A stretch of DNA of 64,000 nucleotides from an uncultured Croceitalea sp. Its GTDB lineage: Bacteria > Bacteroidota > Bacteroidia > Flavobacteriales > Flavobacteriaceae. The DNA lies in the NCBI GenBank assembly GCA_947499565.1, contig CANMOV010000002.1:620001-684000 (forward strand). Direction: 5' to 3'. Below are positions 37,350 to 45,218 of this stretch, piece after piece (position 1 is the stretch's first letter; the number at the start of each line of letters is the position of its first letter). Below the pieces are notes generated by a model. It was not told the origin of the DNA. It made no database searches and was given only the letters and a program-made list of their open reading frames with translations. Made by a program: the position numbers and the translations under genes.

Positions 37350-38058
37350 TTGGAATTACATAAAAATTACAAGTCTGATTTTAACAATTGGAGGACTTTA
37401 TGGCTTCGCAGATCATAGGAGTAAACAGAAAAAAGTAGCTAATATTTCTATTAAGTTTTTGGGAGACAACAATTTATACTTAACTGAGGATTCGGTTAAT
37501 AAATTGTTAATACAAAATTATGGGAGCGTAAAAAATAGGGCAAAAGAACAAGTAGTTTTGAATACCATAGAGAAGGTGATTAAGTCTAATCCTATGGTTG
37601 AGAATGCCCAAGTCTATCTCTCAATTGAGGGAGAGCTTATTTCTAAAATTGTTCAGCGTAAACCTATTGGAAGGGTTGAGGGAATCTCTAAATTCTATTT
37701 GGATGATACGGGAAATCGCATGCCTTTATCAAGGCATCACTCAGCAAGAGTGCCTATCATAACAGGTAAAATTACTGGGAAAACCCTAGAGGATGCTTAT
37801 GTTATTTTGGAGTTTGTGAATGAAGATGATTTTCTTAGAAAGAATGTAATTGGAATTCATATAGAAGAAGAAGGTAAGTATCAATTAAAATTGAGAGTAG
37901 AGAATTTTGTAGTGAATTTGGGCGGTGTAGAAAATCTTGATGAAAAATTCAAAAACTTTATGGCATTCTATGTGAAAGCCGCAAAGGATAAGACATTGAA
38001 AAAGTACGCAGTAGTTAGTTTAGAATTTGAAAACCAAGTGGTTTGCACCAAAATATAA
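37339..38058 (+). CDS. ftsQ: FtsQ-like cell division protein
   Basis: This 239-residue bitopic protein has one N-terminal hydrophobic segment (about 7-24, ITSLILTIGGLYGFA), then a POTRA-like region (about 35-105, including NLYLTEDSVNKLL and NPMVENAQVYLSIEGELISKIVQRKPIGR in part), then a beta-rich C-terminal part. The layout and the location between murC and ftsA identify it as FtsQ, the divisome scaffold. Sequence identity to proteobacterial FtsQ would be low, so the call is mainly architectural. It is separated from ftsA by 3 bases. Confidence 0.85.
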   Translation: MRVNWNYIKITSLILTIGGLYGFADHRSKQKKVANISIKFLGDNNLYLTEDSVNKLLIQNYGSVKNRAKEQVVLNTIEKVIKSNPMVENAQVYLSIEGELISKIVQRKPIGRVEGISKFYLDDTGNRMPLSRHHSARVPIITGKITGKTLEDAYVILEFVNEDDFLRKNVIGIHIEEEGKYQLKLRVENFVVNLGGVENLDEKFKNFMAFYVKAAKDKTLKKYAVVSLEFENQVVCTKI

Positions 38059-38061
38059 AGT

Positions 38062-39393
38062 ATGGAACAGGGTAATTATTCAGTTGGGTTAGATATTGGT
38101 ACAACTAAAATTGTAGCCATTATTGGAAAAGAAAACGAGTACGGTAAAATTGAAATTTTAGGTACTGGTAGGTCTAAAAGTTTAGGTGTGCATCGTGGTG
38201 TTGTTAATAACATTACGCAGACTATTTCTTCAATTCAACAAGCAGTTGAACAAGCTGAGGTTAATTCAGGCTTAAAAATTGGTTCTGTGGTTGTTGGTAT
38301 TGCTGGGCAGCATATTAGAAGCTTGCAGCATAGCGATTACATTACACGACCAAATGCAGAAGAGGTAATTAACGATGAGGATTTAGATAAACTCTGTAAT
38401 CAAGTTTATAAGTTGGTAATGCTTCCTGGTGAAGAGATTATTCATGTACTGCCACAAGAATATAAGGTAGATGGTCAGTCAGAAATAAAACAACCCATAG
38501 GAATGTATGGGGGTCGATTAGAAGCTAATTTTCATGTAGTTGTAGGTCAGGTTTCGTCTATTAAGAATATTGGTCGTTGCATTAAAAGTGCAGGGCTAGA
38601 TTTGGCAAATATCACATTAGAGCCTTTAGCATCTGCTGAAGCTGTTTTAAGTCAAGAAGAAAAAGAAGCAGGAGTAGCTTTAATAGATATAGGTGGGGGA
38701 ACTACGGATTTAGCAATCTTTAAGGATGGCATTATTCGTCATACCTCAGTTATTCCATTTGGAGGGAATGTTATAACAGAAGATATAAAAGAAGGTTGTT
38801 CCATTATTGAAAAGCAAGCTGAACTATTAAAAATGAAGTTTGGTTCTGCTTGGCCAGGAGAAAACAAAGACAATGAGATTGTTTCTATTCCTGGATTAAG
38901 AGGACGTGAACCAAAGGAGATAACACTAAAGAACTTATCCAAAATTATTCATGCAAGGGTAGTTGAGATTGTAGAACAGGTATATGTAGAGATAAAGAAT
39001 TACGGTCACGAGGAACAAAAGAAAAAATTGATAGCAGGTATCGTATTAACAGGAGGTGGAAGTCAATTAAAGCATCTAAAACAGCTTGTTGAATATATCA
39101 CTGGAATGGATACCAGAATTGGTTATCCGAATGAGCATTTAGCCGGAGATTCTGATGAGGAAATAGCAAGTCCTTTATATGCTACTGCAGTTGGCTTATT
39201 AATGAATGCATTGGAAACCAATGCTAAAAACGCTATGCCAGAGTTAGACCCTCAAGAGCAAGAGCTAGAAGGTGTATTAGTTGAGGAACATGCACAAGCT
39301 TCAGTTTCAGGAAATACAATGCATAAAGAACGCAAATCCATTTTTGATAAATGGTCAGAAAAATTGAAAGACTTTTTAGATAACGCAGAATAA
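38062..39393 (+). CDS. ftsA: cell division protein FtsA
   Basis: FtsA is the actin-like protein that anchors FtsZ to the membrane and recruits the divisome. The 443-residue protein has the phosphate-binding VGLDIGTTKIVAIIG (residues 8-22), a 1C domain with SVVVGIAGQHI, the second phosphate loop LIDIGGGTTDLAIFKDG (about 207-223) and GIVLTGGGSQLKHL (about 325), and ends in a basic amphipathic helix (KSIFDKWSEKLKDFLDNAE) that is likely the membrane-targeting sequence. It is followed after 25 bases by ftsZ. Confidence 0.95.
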   Translation: MEQGNYSVGLDIGTTKIVAIIGKENEYGKIEILGTGRSKSLGVHRGVVNNITQTISSIQQAVEQAEVNSGLKIGSVVVGIAGQHIRSLQHSDYITRPNAEEVINDEDLDKLCNQVYKLVMLPGEEIIHVLPQEYKVDGQSEIKQPIGMYGGRLEANFHVVVGQVSSIKNIGRCIKSAGLDLANITLEPLASAEAVLSQEEKEAGVALIDIGGGTTDLAIFKDGIIRHTSVIPFGGNVITEDIKEGCSIIEKQAELLKMKFGSAWPGENKDNEIVSIPGLRGREPKEITLKNLSKIIHARVVEIVEQVYVEIKNYGHEEQKKKLIAGIVLTGGGSQLKHLKQLVEYITGMDTRIGYPNEHLAGDSDEEIASPLYATAVGLLMNALETNAKNAMPELDPQEQELEGVLVEEHAQASVSGNTMHKERKSIFDKWSEKLKDFLDNAE

Positions 39394-39418
39394 AATATCA
39401 TCAATAAAAAGAGCACCC

Positions 39419-41380
39419 ATGAGTAAAAGCAACGAATTTGACAATATCGCTTTTGATTTACCTAAGAACAAAAGTAATGTGATTAAGGTTATTGGCGTAG
39501 GTGGCGGTGGCAGCAATGCCATTAATCATATGTTCCAAGCAGGAATTAACGGCGTCGATTTTATAATCTGTAACACAGATGCGCAAGCATTGGAAAATAG
39601 TCCAGTCCCCAATAAAATTCAATTAGGAGTTTCTTTAACTGAAGGTTTGGGAGCAGGTGCAAATCCAGAAGTTGGTGAACAGGCGGCTATGGAAAGCATG
39701 GAAGATATAAAGAGTATGTTGGAACATACTACGAAAATGGTATTTATTACTGCTGGTATGGGTGGAGGAACAGGTACGGGTGCCGCTCCAATTATTGCCA
39801 AGGCAGCAAAAGAAATGGGAGTCCTAACTGTAGGTATTGTAACAACGCCATTCCAATTTGAAGGTATGCCACGTTGCAAGCAAGCACAATCTGGTATCGA
39901 GAAATTACGTGATAATGTAGATTCTTTAATTGTTATAAATAATAACAAGCTCCGTGATATTTATGGAAACTTAGGGTATAAAGCTGGTTTCTCAAAGGCA
40001 GATGAAGTGCTTTCTACTGCCGCTAAAGGCATAGCAGAAGTAATAACGCATCACTATACTCAAAATATTGACCTTAGGGATGCTAAGACTGTATTATCTG
40101 ATAGTGGTACGGCTATTATGGGTTCTGCAAATGCTTCGGGTTCTGCTCGTGCTAATGAAGCTATTTCAAAAGCCTTGGATTCTCCGTTACTTAATGATAA
40201 TAAGATAGCAGGTGCTAAAAATGTGTTGTTGCTTATTGTCTCTGGTAGCCAAGAAATTACCATTGATGAAATTGGAGAAATCAACGATTTTATCCAGTTA
40301 GAAGCAGGTCATGGTGCTAATATCATCATGGGTATTGGTGAAGATGAAGCCTTAGGAGATGCTATTGCTGTGACTATTATAGCAACAGGTTTTGCAAGCG
40401 ATCAACAAGATGATATTGTAAATACAGAATCAAAACGTATTATTCATACGCTTGAAGATGAGCAAAAGGCAGTGCATGACTTAACTGCTGAGAAAACTAA
40501 ACCAAATTTTGACATTAATGTTTCTCTAGAGGAGGAACCAGTTATAAAACACCAACTAGAAGAAGAAGTTGAAGAGCCAGAAATTAAAGCTCCAGAATCT
40601 GATTTAATTGAAACTACAAATTATATCAGGAACTTTAATGTGTTTTATGAAGAAGTGGTTTCGGAGCCTGTTGAAGAAGTTATTGCCGAAAATCATGATG
40701 ATGATTTTATCATAATTGAAGCAAAAAATATTTTAAATGATATTGAAGTTGTAGATCCAGAGATAGTTTCAGCTAAGGAAGAGGAAGACCAATTTGCTTT
40801 AACTTTTGATATGCCTATCAACAATGAAGATGAGGAGGCTGAAAAAGAGAATACAATCACTTTTGATTTGGGTGAAGAAGTAAAAGATATAGATGTAAAT
40901 GAGTATGTAGAGGTTAACCCGGTAATTGACTATAACAAAGAGGGAGAGACACGCTATAACCTTGAAGAGTATATGGAGTTGGAAACACAATTGACCGGAG
41001 CTAGGTCGGTTGCGGAAACTCATGAGCCTAAGTTGGTGGAGGACGAATTAGTTTTTGAAAAGAAGACTATTAAAGCTGAAGCTTCTGCTGAAGGAGATGC
41101 GTCAAAACAAGTGGATCCTTTTAATAGCTCAATTAATGATCTATTGAAGGATAGGGCCGATGAGCGCAGAAAAAAGCTAAAGAACTTTAATTACAAGTTT
41201 CAGAATAACCGAAACAGTATTGACGAAATTGAAAAACAACCAGCTTATAAACGCCAAGGTGTTGATTTGGATGAAGCGCCAAAAGAGCAAAAAGTATCAA
41301 GGATGAGTTTGGGAGAGGACAGTAATGATGAAATTCAATTACGTTCAAATAACTCATTTTTACATGATAATGTTGATTAG
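39419..41380 (+). CDS. ftsZ: cell division protein FtsZ with long acidic C-terminal extension
   Basis: FtsZ is the tubulin homologue that forms the division ring. The GTPase core (about 1-325) has VGVGGGGSNAINHM-like nucleotide-binding sequence (IGVGGGGSNA in part at about 25), AGMGGGTGTGAAP (about residues 112-124), and the catalytic T7-loop residues NIDLRDAKTVL near 215. The 653-residue length is much above the 380 of E. coli: residues from about 340 on form a long, glutamate-rich, low-complexity linker and a basic stretch (DERRKKLKNFNYKFQ), typical of flavobacterial FtsZ. A strong terminator follows, closing the dcw cluster. Confidence 0.96.
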   Translation: MSKSNEFDNIAFDLPKNKSNVIKVIGVGGGGSNAINHMFQAGINGVDFIICNTDAQALENSPVPNKIQLGVSLTEGLGAGANPEVGEQAAMESMEDIKSMLEHTTKMVFITAGMGGGTGTGAAPIIAKAAKEMGVLTVGIVTTPFQFEGMPRCKQAQSGIEKLRDNVDSLIVINNNKLRDIYGNLGYKAGFSKADEVLSTAAKGIAEVITHHYTQNIDLRDAKTVLSDSGTAIMGSANASGSARANEAISKALDSPLLNDNKIAGAKNVLLLIVSGSQEITIDEIGEINDFIQLEAGHGANIIMGIGEDEALGDAIAVTIIATGFASDQQDDIVNTESKRIIHTLEDEQKAVHDLTAEKTKPNFDINVSLEEEPVIKHQLEEEVEEPEIKAPESDLIETTNYIRNFNVFYEEVVSEPVEEVIAENHDDDFIIIEAKNILNDIEVVDPEIVSAKEEEDQFALTFDMPINNEDEEAEKENTITFDLGEEVKDIDVNEYVEVNPVIDYNKEGETRYNLEEYMELETQLTGARSVAETHEPKLVEDELVFEKKTIKAEASAEGDASKQVDPFNSSINDLLKDRADERRKKLKNFNYKFQNNRNSIDEIEKQPAYKRQGVDLDEAPKEQKVSRMSLGEDSNDEIQLRSNNSFLHDNVD

Positions 41381-41416
41381 TAGTGTTTAGTTTGCTTCCA
41401 TTCTAATGGAACGTTT

Positions 41417-41455
41417 AAACCCGAAAGATGAAACATACTTTCGGGTTTATTTTTT
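41417..41455 (+). terminator. rho-independent terminator after ftsZ
   Basis: AAACCCGAAAG (41417-41427) and CTTTCGGGTTT (41438-41448) form a perfect 11-bp stem with a 10-nt loop, followed by ATTTTTT. It marks the end of the dcw transcription unit. Confidence 0.88.
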
Positions 41456-41476
41456 ATCTTCGCTGCCCAAAATAGG

Positions 41477-41935
41477 ATGAAAATGAGTTTGCAAGAAAAA
41501 GTAATGACAGAGATGAAAGCAGCCATGAAAGCTAAGGATTCAGTTGCTTTAGAATCATTGCGTGCAATTAAATCTGCGATTTTATTAGCTCAAACTGATA
41601 AAGGTGCGGGAGGAGCACTTTCTGAGGAAGATGAAGTTAAATTAGTACAGAAATTGGTGAAACAGCGTAAGGATAGTGCAGCAATTTTCACGGAGCAAGG
41701 CAGGAGTGATTTAGCAGAGCCAGAATTAGCGCAAGTTGCTGTAATAGAAAAGTTCTTACCGGAACAATTAACGGAAGAGGAAATAGAGAAGGTGGTTGTC
41801 CAAACTATTGATAGCATAAGTGCATCTGGAATGCAGGATATGGGTAAAGTTATGGGTATAGTTTCTAAAGAATTAGCGGGGCAGGCAGATGGAAAAACCA
41901 TTTCTACTATTGTAAAACAAAAACTTAGTTCTTAG
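41477..41935 (+). CDS. GatB/YqeY domain-containing protein
   Basis: The 152-residue protein matches the YqeY family, which shares its fold with the C-terminal tRNA-binding part of GatB, the glutamyl-tRNA amidotransferase subunit. Visible signatures are the N-terminal helix SLQEKVMTEMKAAMKAKD, LESLRAIKSAILLA near residue 24, QRKDSAAIFTEQGRSDL near 62, FLPEQLTEEEIEKVV near 95 and MGKVMGIVSKELAGQADG near 118. The precise function is unknown; a role in tRNA or amidation has been proposed for the family. It has its own upstream terminator and is followed by a tRNA-Arg remnant. Confidence 0.9.
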   Translation: MKMSLQEKVMTEMKAAMKAKDSVALESLRAIKSAILLAQTDKGAGGALSEEDEVKLVQKLVKQRKDSAAIFTEQGRSDLAEPELAQVAVIEKFLPEQLTEEEIEKVVVQTIDSISASGMQDMGKVMGIVSKELAGQADGKTISTIVKQKLSS

Positions 41936-41945
41936 AGGAAAATAA

Positions 41946-41994
41946 GGCCACGTAGCTCAGCTGAATACCTGCCTGCCGGCAGGCAGGGAGCATT
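41946..41994 (+). pseudogene. 5' fragment of a tRNA-Arg gene interrupted by a 20-bp palindrome
   Basis: Bases 41946-41967 are identical to the first 22 bases of the intact tRNA-Arg at 42242, and 41988-41994 (GAGCATT) are identical to its next seven. Between them sits CCTGCCTGCCGGCAGGCAGG, exactly at the join of D-loop and 3' D-stem. After base 41994 the similarity ends abruptly. So 29 of 29 tRNA bases are preserved around an insertion, with no anticodon arm or T arm. The fragment lies directly upstream of the GIY-YIG gene, and with the intact tRNA it forms a direct repeat around that gene. It cannot make a functional tRNA. Confidence 0.85.
41968..41987. repeat. perfect 20-bp GC-rich palindrome inserted in tRNA fragment
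   Basis: CCTGCCTGCCGGCAGGCAGG equals its own reverse complement and is 80 percent GC in a locus below 40 percent. With its flanks it resembles the element at 19257-19281, which suggests a short dispersed palindromic repeat. Confidence 0.8.
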
Positions 41995-42005
41995 AGTTTT
42001 AAAGT

Positions 42006-42251
42006 ATGATGTTTTGTGTTTACGTTATAAAGAGTCGACTAGATGGGAGATTATATAAAGGGATGACCCAGAATTTGGAGCGAAGAGTGAGTGAACATAA
42101 TGCAGGAAAAGTTAAGTCAACAAAAGGATATGCTCCTTGGGATTTGGCTTATTTTGAAAAATATGATTCAAGAGCTTTAGCTCGCGATAGAGAAAAATAT
42201 TTTAAATCTGGTTCAGGAAGAGAATTTCTGAAACAAAAATTGGCCACGTAG
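42006..42251 (+). CDS. small GIY-YIG nuclease-domain protein overlapping tRNA-Arg
   Basis: The 81-residue protein is a single GIY-YIG domain of the UPF0213/UvrC N-terminal type. It shows CVYVIKS (GIY position), RLYKGMT (YIG position), the catalytic-arginine helix NLERRVSEHNAG, the family's TKGYAPWDLAYFEKYD strand region, and the metal-binding glutamate in ARDREKYFKSG. It ends GREFLKQKLAT. The last codons GCC ACG TAG are the first bases of the tRNA-Arg gene, so stop codon and tRNA overlap by 10 bases. A fragment of the same tRNA lies 11 bases upstream. The two tRNA copies look like a direct repeat made by insertion. Two ATG codons in tandem (42006, 42009) are possible starts. Confidence 0.85.
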   Translation: MMFCVYVIKSRLDGRLYKGMTQNLERRVSEHNAGKVKSTKGYAPWDLAYFEKYDSRALARDREKYFKSGSGREFLKQKLAT

Positions 42252-42315
42252 CTCAGCTGAATAGAGCATTGGATTTCGGCTCCAACGGTCGGGGGTTTGA
42301 ATCCCTCCGTGGTCA
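42242..42315 (+). tRNA. tRNA-Arg (anticodon TCG)
   Basis: A complete 74-nt cloverleaf: acceptor GGCCACG/CGTGGTC with A73, D-stem GCTC/GAGC, anticodon stem TTGGA/TCCAA with loop TTTCGGC, variable loop CGGTC, and T-stem GGGGG/CCCTC. The anticodon is TCG, reading CGA and other CGN arginine codons. CCA is not encoded. The usual G19-C56 tertiary pair is replaced by A19 and T56, a compensated change. The first 10 bases are shared with the end of the GIY-YIG gene. A terminator hairpin follows 12 bases after the 3' end. Confidence 0.95.
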
Positions 42316-42327
42316 CAAAAAAAAAAG

Positions 42328-42379
42328 AAAAGCTTCACGTCAAGTCAAATTTTCTTGAATTTGTAAGTGAAGCTTTTTT
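42328..42379 (+). terminator. terminator after tRNA-Arg
   Basis: AAAAGCTTCAC (42328-42338) pairs with GTGAAGCTTTT (42367-42377), followed by further T residues. The stem is 11 bp and the loop 28 nt. Confidence 0.7.
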
Positions 42380-42462
42380 ATGTTCAAAATGAATCAAAGA
42401 CTTAGTTAATCCTTGAGTGCAATCTCAATAATCATTATTTAATTTAAAGAAGCAAAAAAGCT

Positions 42463-43566
42463 TTAATTTTTTAAAAAATATTCTGAGGGAGCTACCCCCA
42501 TCAAATTCTTAAACGATTTATTGAAAGTTGTTTTTGAATTAAACCCAGCTTCTTGCGCCAAACCAAAAAACGTAAGCTCCTTGGCCTTGTCCGTTTTAGC
42601 TAAACTAATAAACTCCTTTATTCTATAATAATTTACAAAATCAAAGAAATTCATGCCAATACGCTCATTAAGTAACCTGGCTAGTTCCGGATTGCTAACA
42701 CCCAACATGGAGGCCAGTTCTGCCTTCATGAGTTTGTTATTTAAATACGGTTTTTTAGCAATCATCATTTGTTCTAACTGTGTTTTTAATATGTCTAAAT
42801 CTGTATTGTTCAGCTTGGATTGACTATATTTTTGAGTGTGATTAAAAGATTGAATTCTAAATAAATCTGGCGCTAGCATACCATAATAAGCGATAAAAAG
42901 AACGATAAAAGCAATTCCCAGCCAAATAAATTTACGTGCGTCACGCTCTATGGTTTCGTTCCCGAAAAGACTGGTTAGATAAATCCCAATCCAAACCAAG
43001 AGACAGATTCCGATAGCAATCAAAAAATTCAAGAAAAACTGCGTTTTAATTGTGTAACTCAATTCATTTTTGAGGCCGCTCCTAAATCGTAAAAATTGCC
43101 TTAAACTTAATACCCAATACACACAGTTAAACACTAGCCCAATGCCAACTAAAATACTTACAACTGTATATAGTTCTCCTCTTTCTATTCGAGCGACGAT
43201 CACTTCATCAGAAGGAATCATAAAATAGAAGATAACTATCAGAATATAAACAATTCCTGGAATGTAATGAATCAAATCTTTGACTACAAACTTCCTACCG
43301 TTAAGAGAAGACTTTGTAAAAAGAAAAACCGTTGTTCCAAAAAGTAAAATAGCAAATTCAGATAAGGTGATAAACCTAAAATTAGCTCCAAATATTTGGG
43401 ATACATATAATACACGCCCCAACAAACCAATGAATAGTACAAAAATCAAAAAGGCAATATAGCCGTTAATATTTTTTCGATTCTTTACAGAGAATAAGTA
43501 CACCCCCAATAACAATAGGCTTTGGAAAAAGCCAAAATACACTAACTGATTTACCAATATTTCCAT
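42463..43566 (-). CDS. membrane-anchored AraC-family transcriptional regulator
   Basis: The protein has 367 residues from the ATG at 43566. That start is preferred over one 14 codons upstream because a terminator hairpin for the preceding gene occupies 43568-43606. About eight hydrophobic segments fill residues 1-240 (for example QLVYFGFFQSLLLLGVYLF and an FIVLFIAYYGMLAPD segment). A cytoplasmic linker and a C-terminal AraC helix-turn-helix pair follow (about 265-365, with ELASMLGVSNPELARLLNE and GLAQEAGFNSKTTFNKSFKNLMG in part). A membrane-bound AraC regulator of this kind is typical of Bacteroidota. The inducing signal is unknown. Confidence 0.85.
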   Translation of the reverse strand: MEILVNQLVYFGFFQSLLLLGVYLFSVKNRKNINGYIAFLIFVLFIGLLGRVLYVSQIFGANFRFITLSEFAILLFGTTVFLFTKSSLNGRKFVVKDLIHYIPGIVYILIVIFYFMIPSDEVIVARIERGELYTVVSILVGIGLVFNCVYWVLSLRQFLRFRSGLKNELSYTIKTQFFLNFLIAIGICLLVWIGIYLTSLFGNETIERDARKFIWLGIAFIVLFIAYYGMLAPDLFRIQSFNHTQKYSQSKLNNTDLDILKTQLEQMMIAKKPYLNNKLMKAELASMLGVSNPELARLLNERIGMNFFDFVNYYRIKEFISLAKTDKAKELTFFGLAQEAGFNSKTTFNKSFKNLMGVAPSEYFLKN

Positions 43567-43567
43567 A

Positions 43568-43606
43568 ACCAAAAGAAAGCTGGCAAGCTTAAAATAGCTT
43601 GCCAGC
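43568..43606 (-). terminator. terminator of the 43615-44307 gene
   Basis: On the minus strand GCTGGCAAGC, an 8-nt loop and GCTTGCCAGC form a perfect 10-bp stem followed by TTTCTTTT. It lies between the two minus-strand genes and fixes the downstream start codon. Confidence 0.8.
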
Positions 43607-43614
43607 ACTAATAT

Positions 43615-44307
43615 TTATTTAATAATAAACTGGTTCACATTCTGAATTCCTTTTTCTCCCATTTTAAGGTTTTCTTTCTTAAATACTTCAAAGTCAGCTC
43701 TGTTGTCCCATTCGGTAAGAACTACATAATTTGGTTTGTACATATAGCCTACGGAAGACATTGCTTCATTTAATTCCAAAAGTACTCTCCCTCCTTTATT
43801 TTTGGCTTTTTTAAGCCACTCTTTTTTAAAAGTTAAAAAAGTATTACTCTCGTCTTCCCAATAGGCAGTGACTACAATAACTTTCTCGGGATTCAAATCA
43901 AAAGAGATGTCATTTCGCATCTCATAATAGGCAAGATAAAATGAAGACCACATGGCTCTACGTTGCTCATGAAAATCCGGCACCTGAGTAGTAATTTCAT
44001 TCAGGAACTTTTTCCTGCTGGATAGGTTTATCCATTTACCAAAAACAAATGAACCTGGCTGAAGTCCACCTTGCGTGGTTTCGGCAATTGCAAGAATAGG
44101 TTGCGGCTTATATCCTGTTTTAAGGGCAAAGTCAAAAGCGGTTTCTTTATACCTAGGAAATAGTTTTCCCATTTCTGGTTTTCCAGTAAACAAAAGGATA
44201 TCTAAAACTTCTCCTTTTTTAAAGGTTATGGTTTTTGATTGTGCGCTTGCCAATAACCCTCCAAGAAAAAAAGCTACAACTACTGGAATTAATTTTGTTC
44301 GTCTCAT
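43615..44307 (-). CDS. exported protein of unknown function
   Basis: The protein has 230 residues from the ATG at 44307, with a signal peptide (RRTKLIPVVVAFFLGGLLASAQ, about 1-23). Two similar segments, each with a pattern of beta strands and a helix, are visible: one starts LDILLFTGKPEMGKLF and the other VIVVTAYWEDESNTFL, followed by NYVVLTEWDNRADFEVF. That is compatible with tandem ferredoxin-like (dimeric alpha/beta barrel) domains, but I cannot name the family. A 23-bp dyad lies about 80 bases upstream and a strong terminator follows. Probably a monocistronic gene. Confidence 0.65.
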   Translation of the reverse strand: MRRTKLIPVVVAFFLGGLLASAQSKTITFKKGEVLDILLFTGKPEMGKLFPRYKETAFDFALKTGYKPQPILAIAETTQGGLQPGSFVFGKWINLSSRKKFLNEITTQVPDFHEQRRAMWSSFYLAYYEMRNDISFDLNPEKVIVVTAYWEDESNTFLTFKKEWLKKAKNKGGRVLLELNEAMSSVGYMYKPNYVVLTEWDNRADFEVFKKENLKMGEKGIQNVNQFIIK

Positions 44308-44387
44308 ACTAAATTTTTTAAGTTTTAATTTCATGCAGCTAAGCTATATGGACTTGAAAATGTTACAAAAGAAAAGGACCTGAGATG

Positions 44388-44410
44388 GGTACGCATACAG
44401 TATACGTACC
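44388..44410. promoter_or_regulatory. near-perfect 23-bp dyad, possible operator
   Basis: GGTACGCATAC-A-GTATACGTACC is symmetric except for one base pair. It lies in the intergenic region upstream of the 43615-44307 gene and downstream of the LytTR regulator gene, so it could bind a dimeric regulator. Confidence 0.4.
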
Positions 44411-44507
44411 TATATCATCATATTCTAGAGGCTTTCGAGGCAAAAAATAATACGTCTAACGAAAACTTAGATAGTCTATAGTCAATATGAGTAAAAGACA
44501 CTTATTC

Positions 44508-45218
44508 TTAAATTGATTTTAAAAATGGAAGCATATTATCTTTGTAGTTGTTTCCAATCGGGATTTCTAAACGTTCTATTTCGACATCGTTTTTAGTGTA
44601 GGCTGTAATTTTTTCACTATTCACAATGTATGAACGATGTAAACGAATAAAGCGATTATCAATACGTTTTTCAAAGGCGGAAATACTTTCTTTTACCTGA
44701 AGTGGCTCCCCCTCTTTAAAATGTATTTTGATATAATCTTTTAAACTTTCTATATACAAGATATCATCAAACACTACTTTGATTTGTTTTTTGGCCTTGT
44801 TTACAAATAAGTAACTGGTTTTGCTCAATTTTGTATGCGCTAATTGCCCTTCAATATTAGTTTGTTTTTGTTTGAGGAATTTTTGAATTGCTGAGAAGAA
44901 ACGCTCAAAAAAAATTGGCTTTAATAAATAATCTAAAGCGTTCAACTCAAATCCGTCTACCGCATAATCTCGGTACGCAGTAGTAAATATTACTTCTGGT
45001 TTGTGAACCAAGTTCTTAAAAAAGTCTGTGCCTTTTAGCACAGGCATCTCAATGTCCAAAAACAAAAGATCTACTTTATTCTTGTTTAAGAATCCGCTTG
45101 CTTCAATGGCGCTAGAACAGGAGGCAATGAGTTTAAAATCAGGGATTTTCTCTAAATACCCTTCAAGTAATTCCCTTGCCAAAGGCTCATCATCAATAAT
45201 TACACATTGATAACTCAT
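44508..45218 (-). CDS. LytTR-family response regulator
   Basis: The protein has 236 residues: a receiver domain (about 1-120, phospho-acceptor D55 in FLDIEMP, acidic pair DDE at 9-11, lysine in YLLKP) and a LytTR DNA-binding domain (about 140-236, with FVNKAKKQIKVVFDDILYIES and FIRLHRSYIVNSEKITAY in part). LytTR regulators bind pairs of 9-bp direct repeats. Its start overlaps the end of the sensor kinase gene by 4 bases, so this is a cognate pair. The divergent YceI and TonB-receptor genes beyond the kinase are possible targets. Confidence 0.92.
   Translation of the reverse strand: MSYQCVIIDDEPLARELLEGYLEKIPDFKLIASCSSAIEASGFLNKNKVDLLFLDIEMPVLKGTDFFKNLVHKPEVIFTTAYRDYAVDGFELNALDYLLKPIFFERFFSAIQKFLKQKQTNIEGQLAHTKLSKTSYLFVNKAKKQIKVVFDDILYIESLKDYIKIHFKEGEPLQVKESISAFEKRIDNRFIRLHRSYIVNSEKITAYTKNDVEIERLEIPIGNNYKDNMLPFLKSI

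Noticed and set aside
39619..39948. 109-codon minus-strand frame inside ftsZ
   Set aside because: Antisense to the most conserved part of FtsZ; a shadow of the glycine-rich coding sequence.
43567..43608. Upstream start of the AraC regulator at 43608
   Set aside because: That start would place the terminator of the preceding gene inside the coding region; the ATG at 43566 lies just after it.
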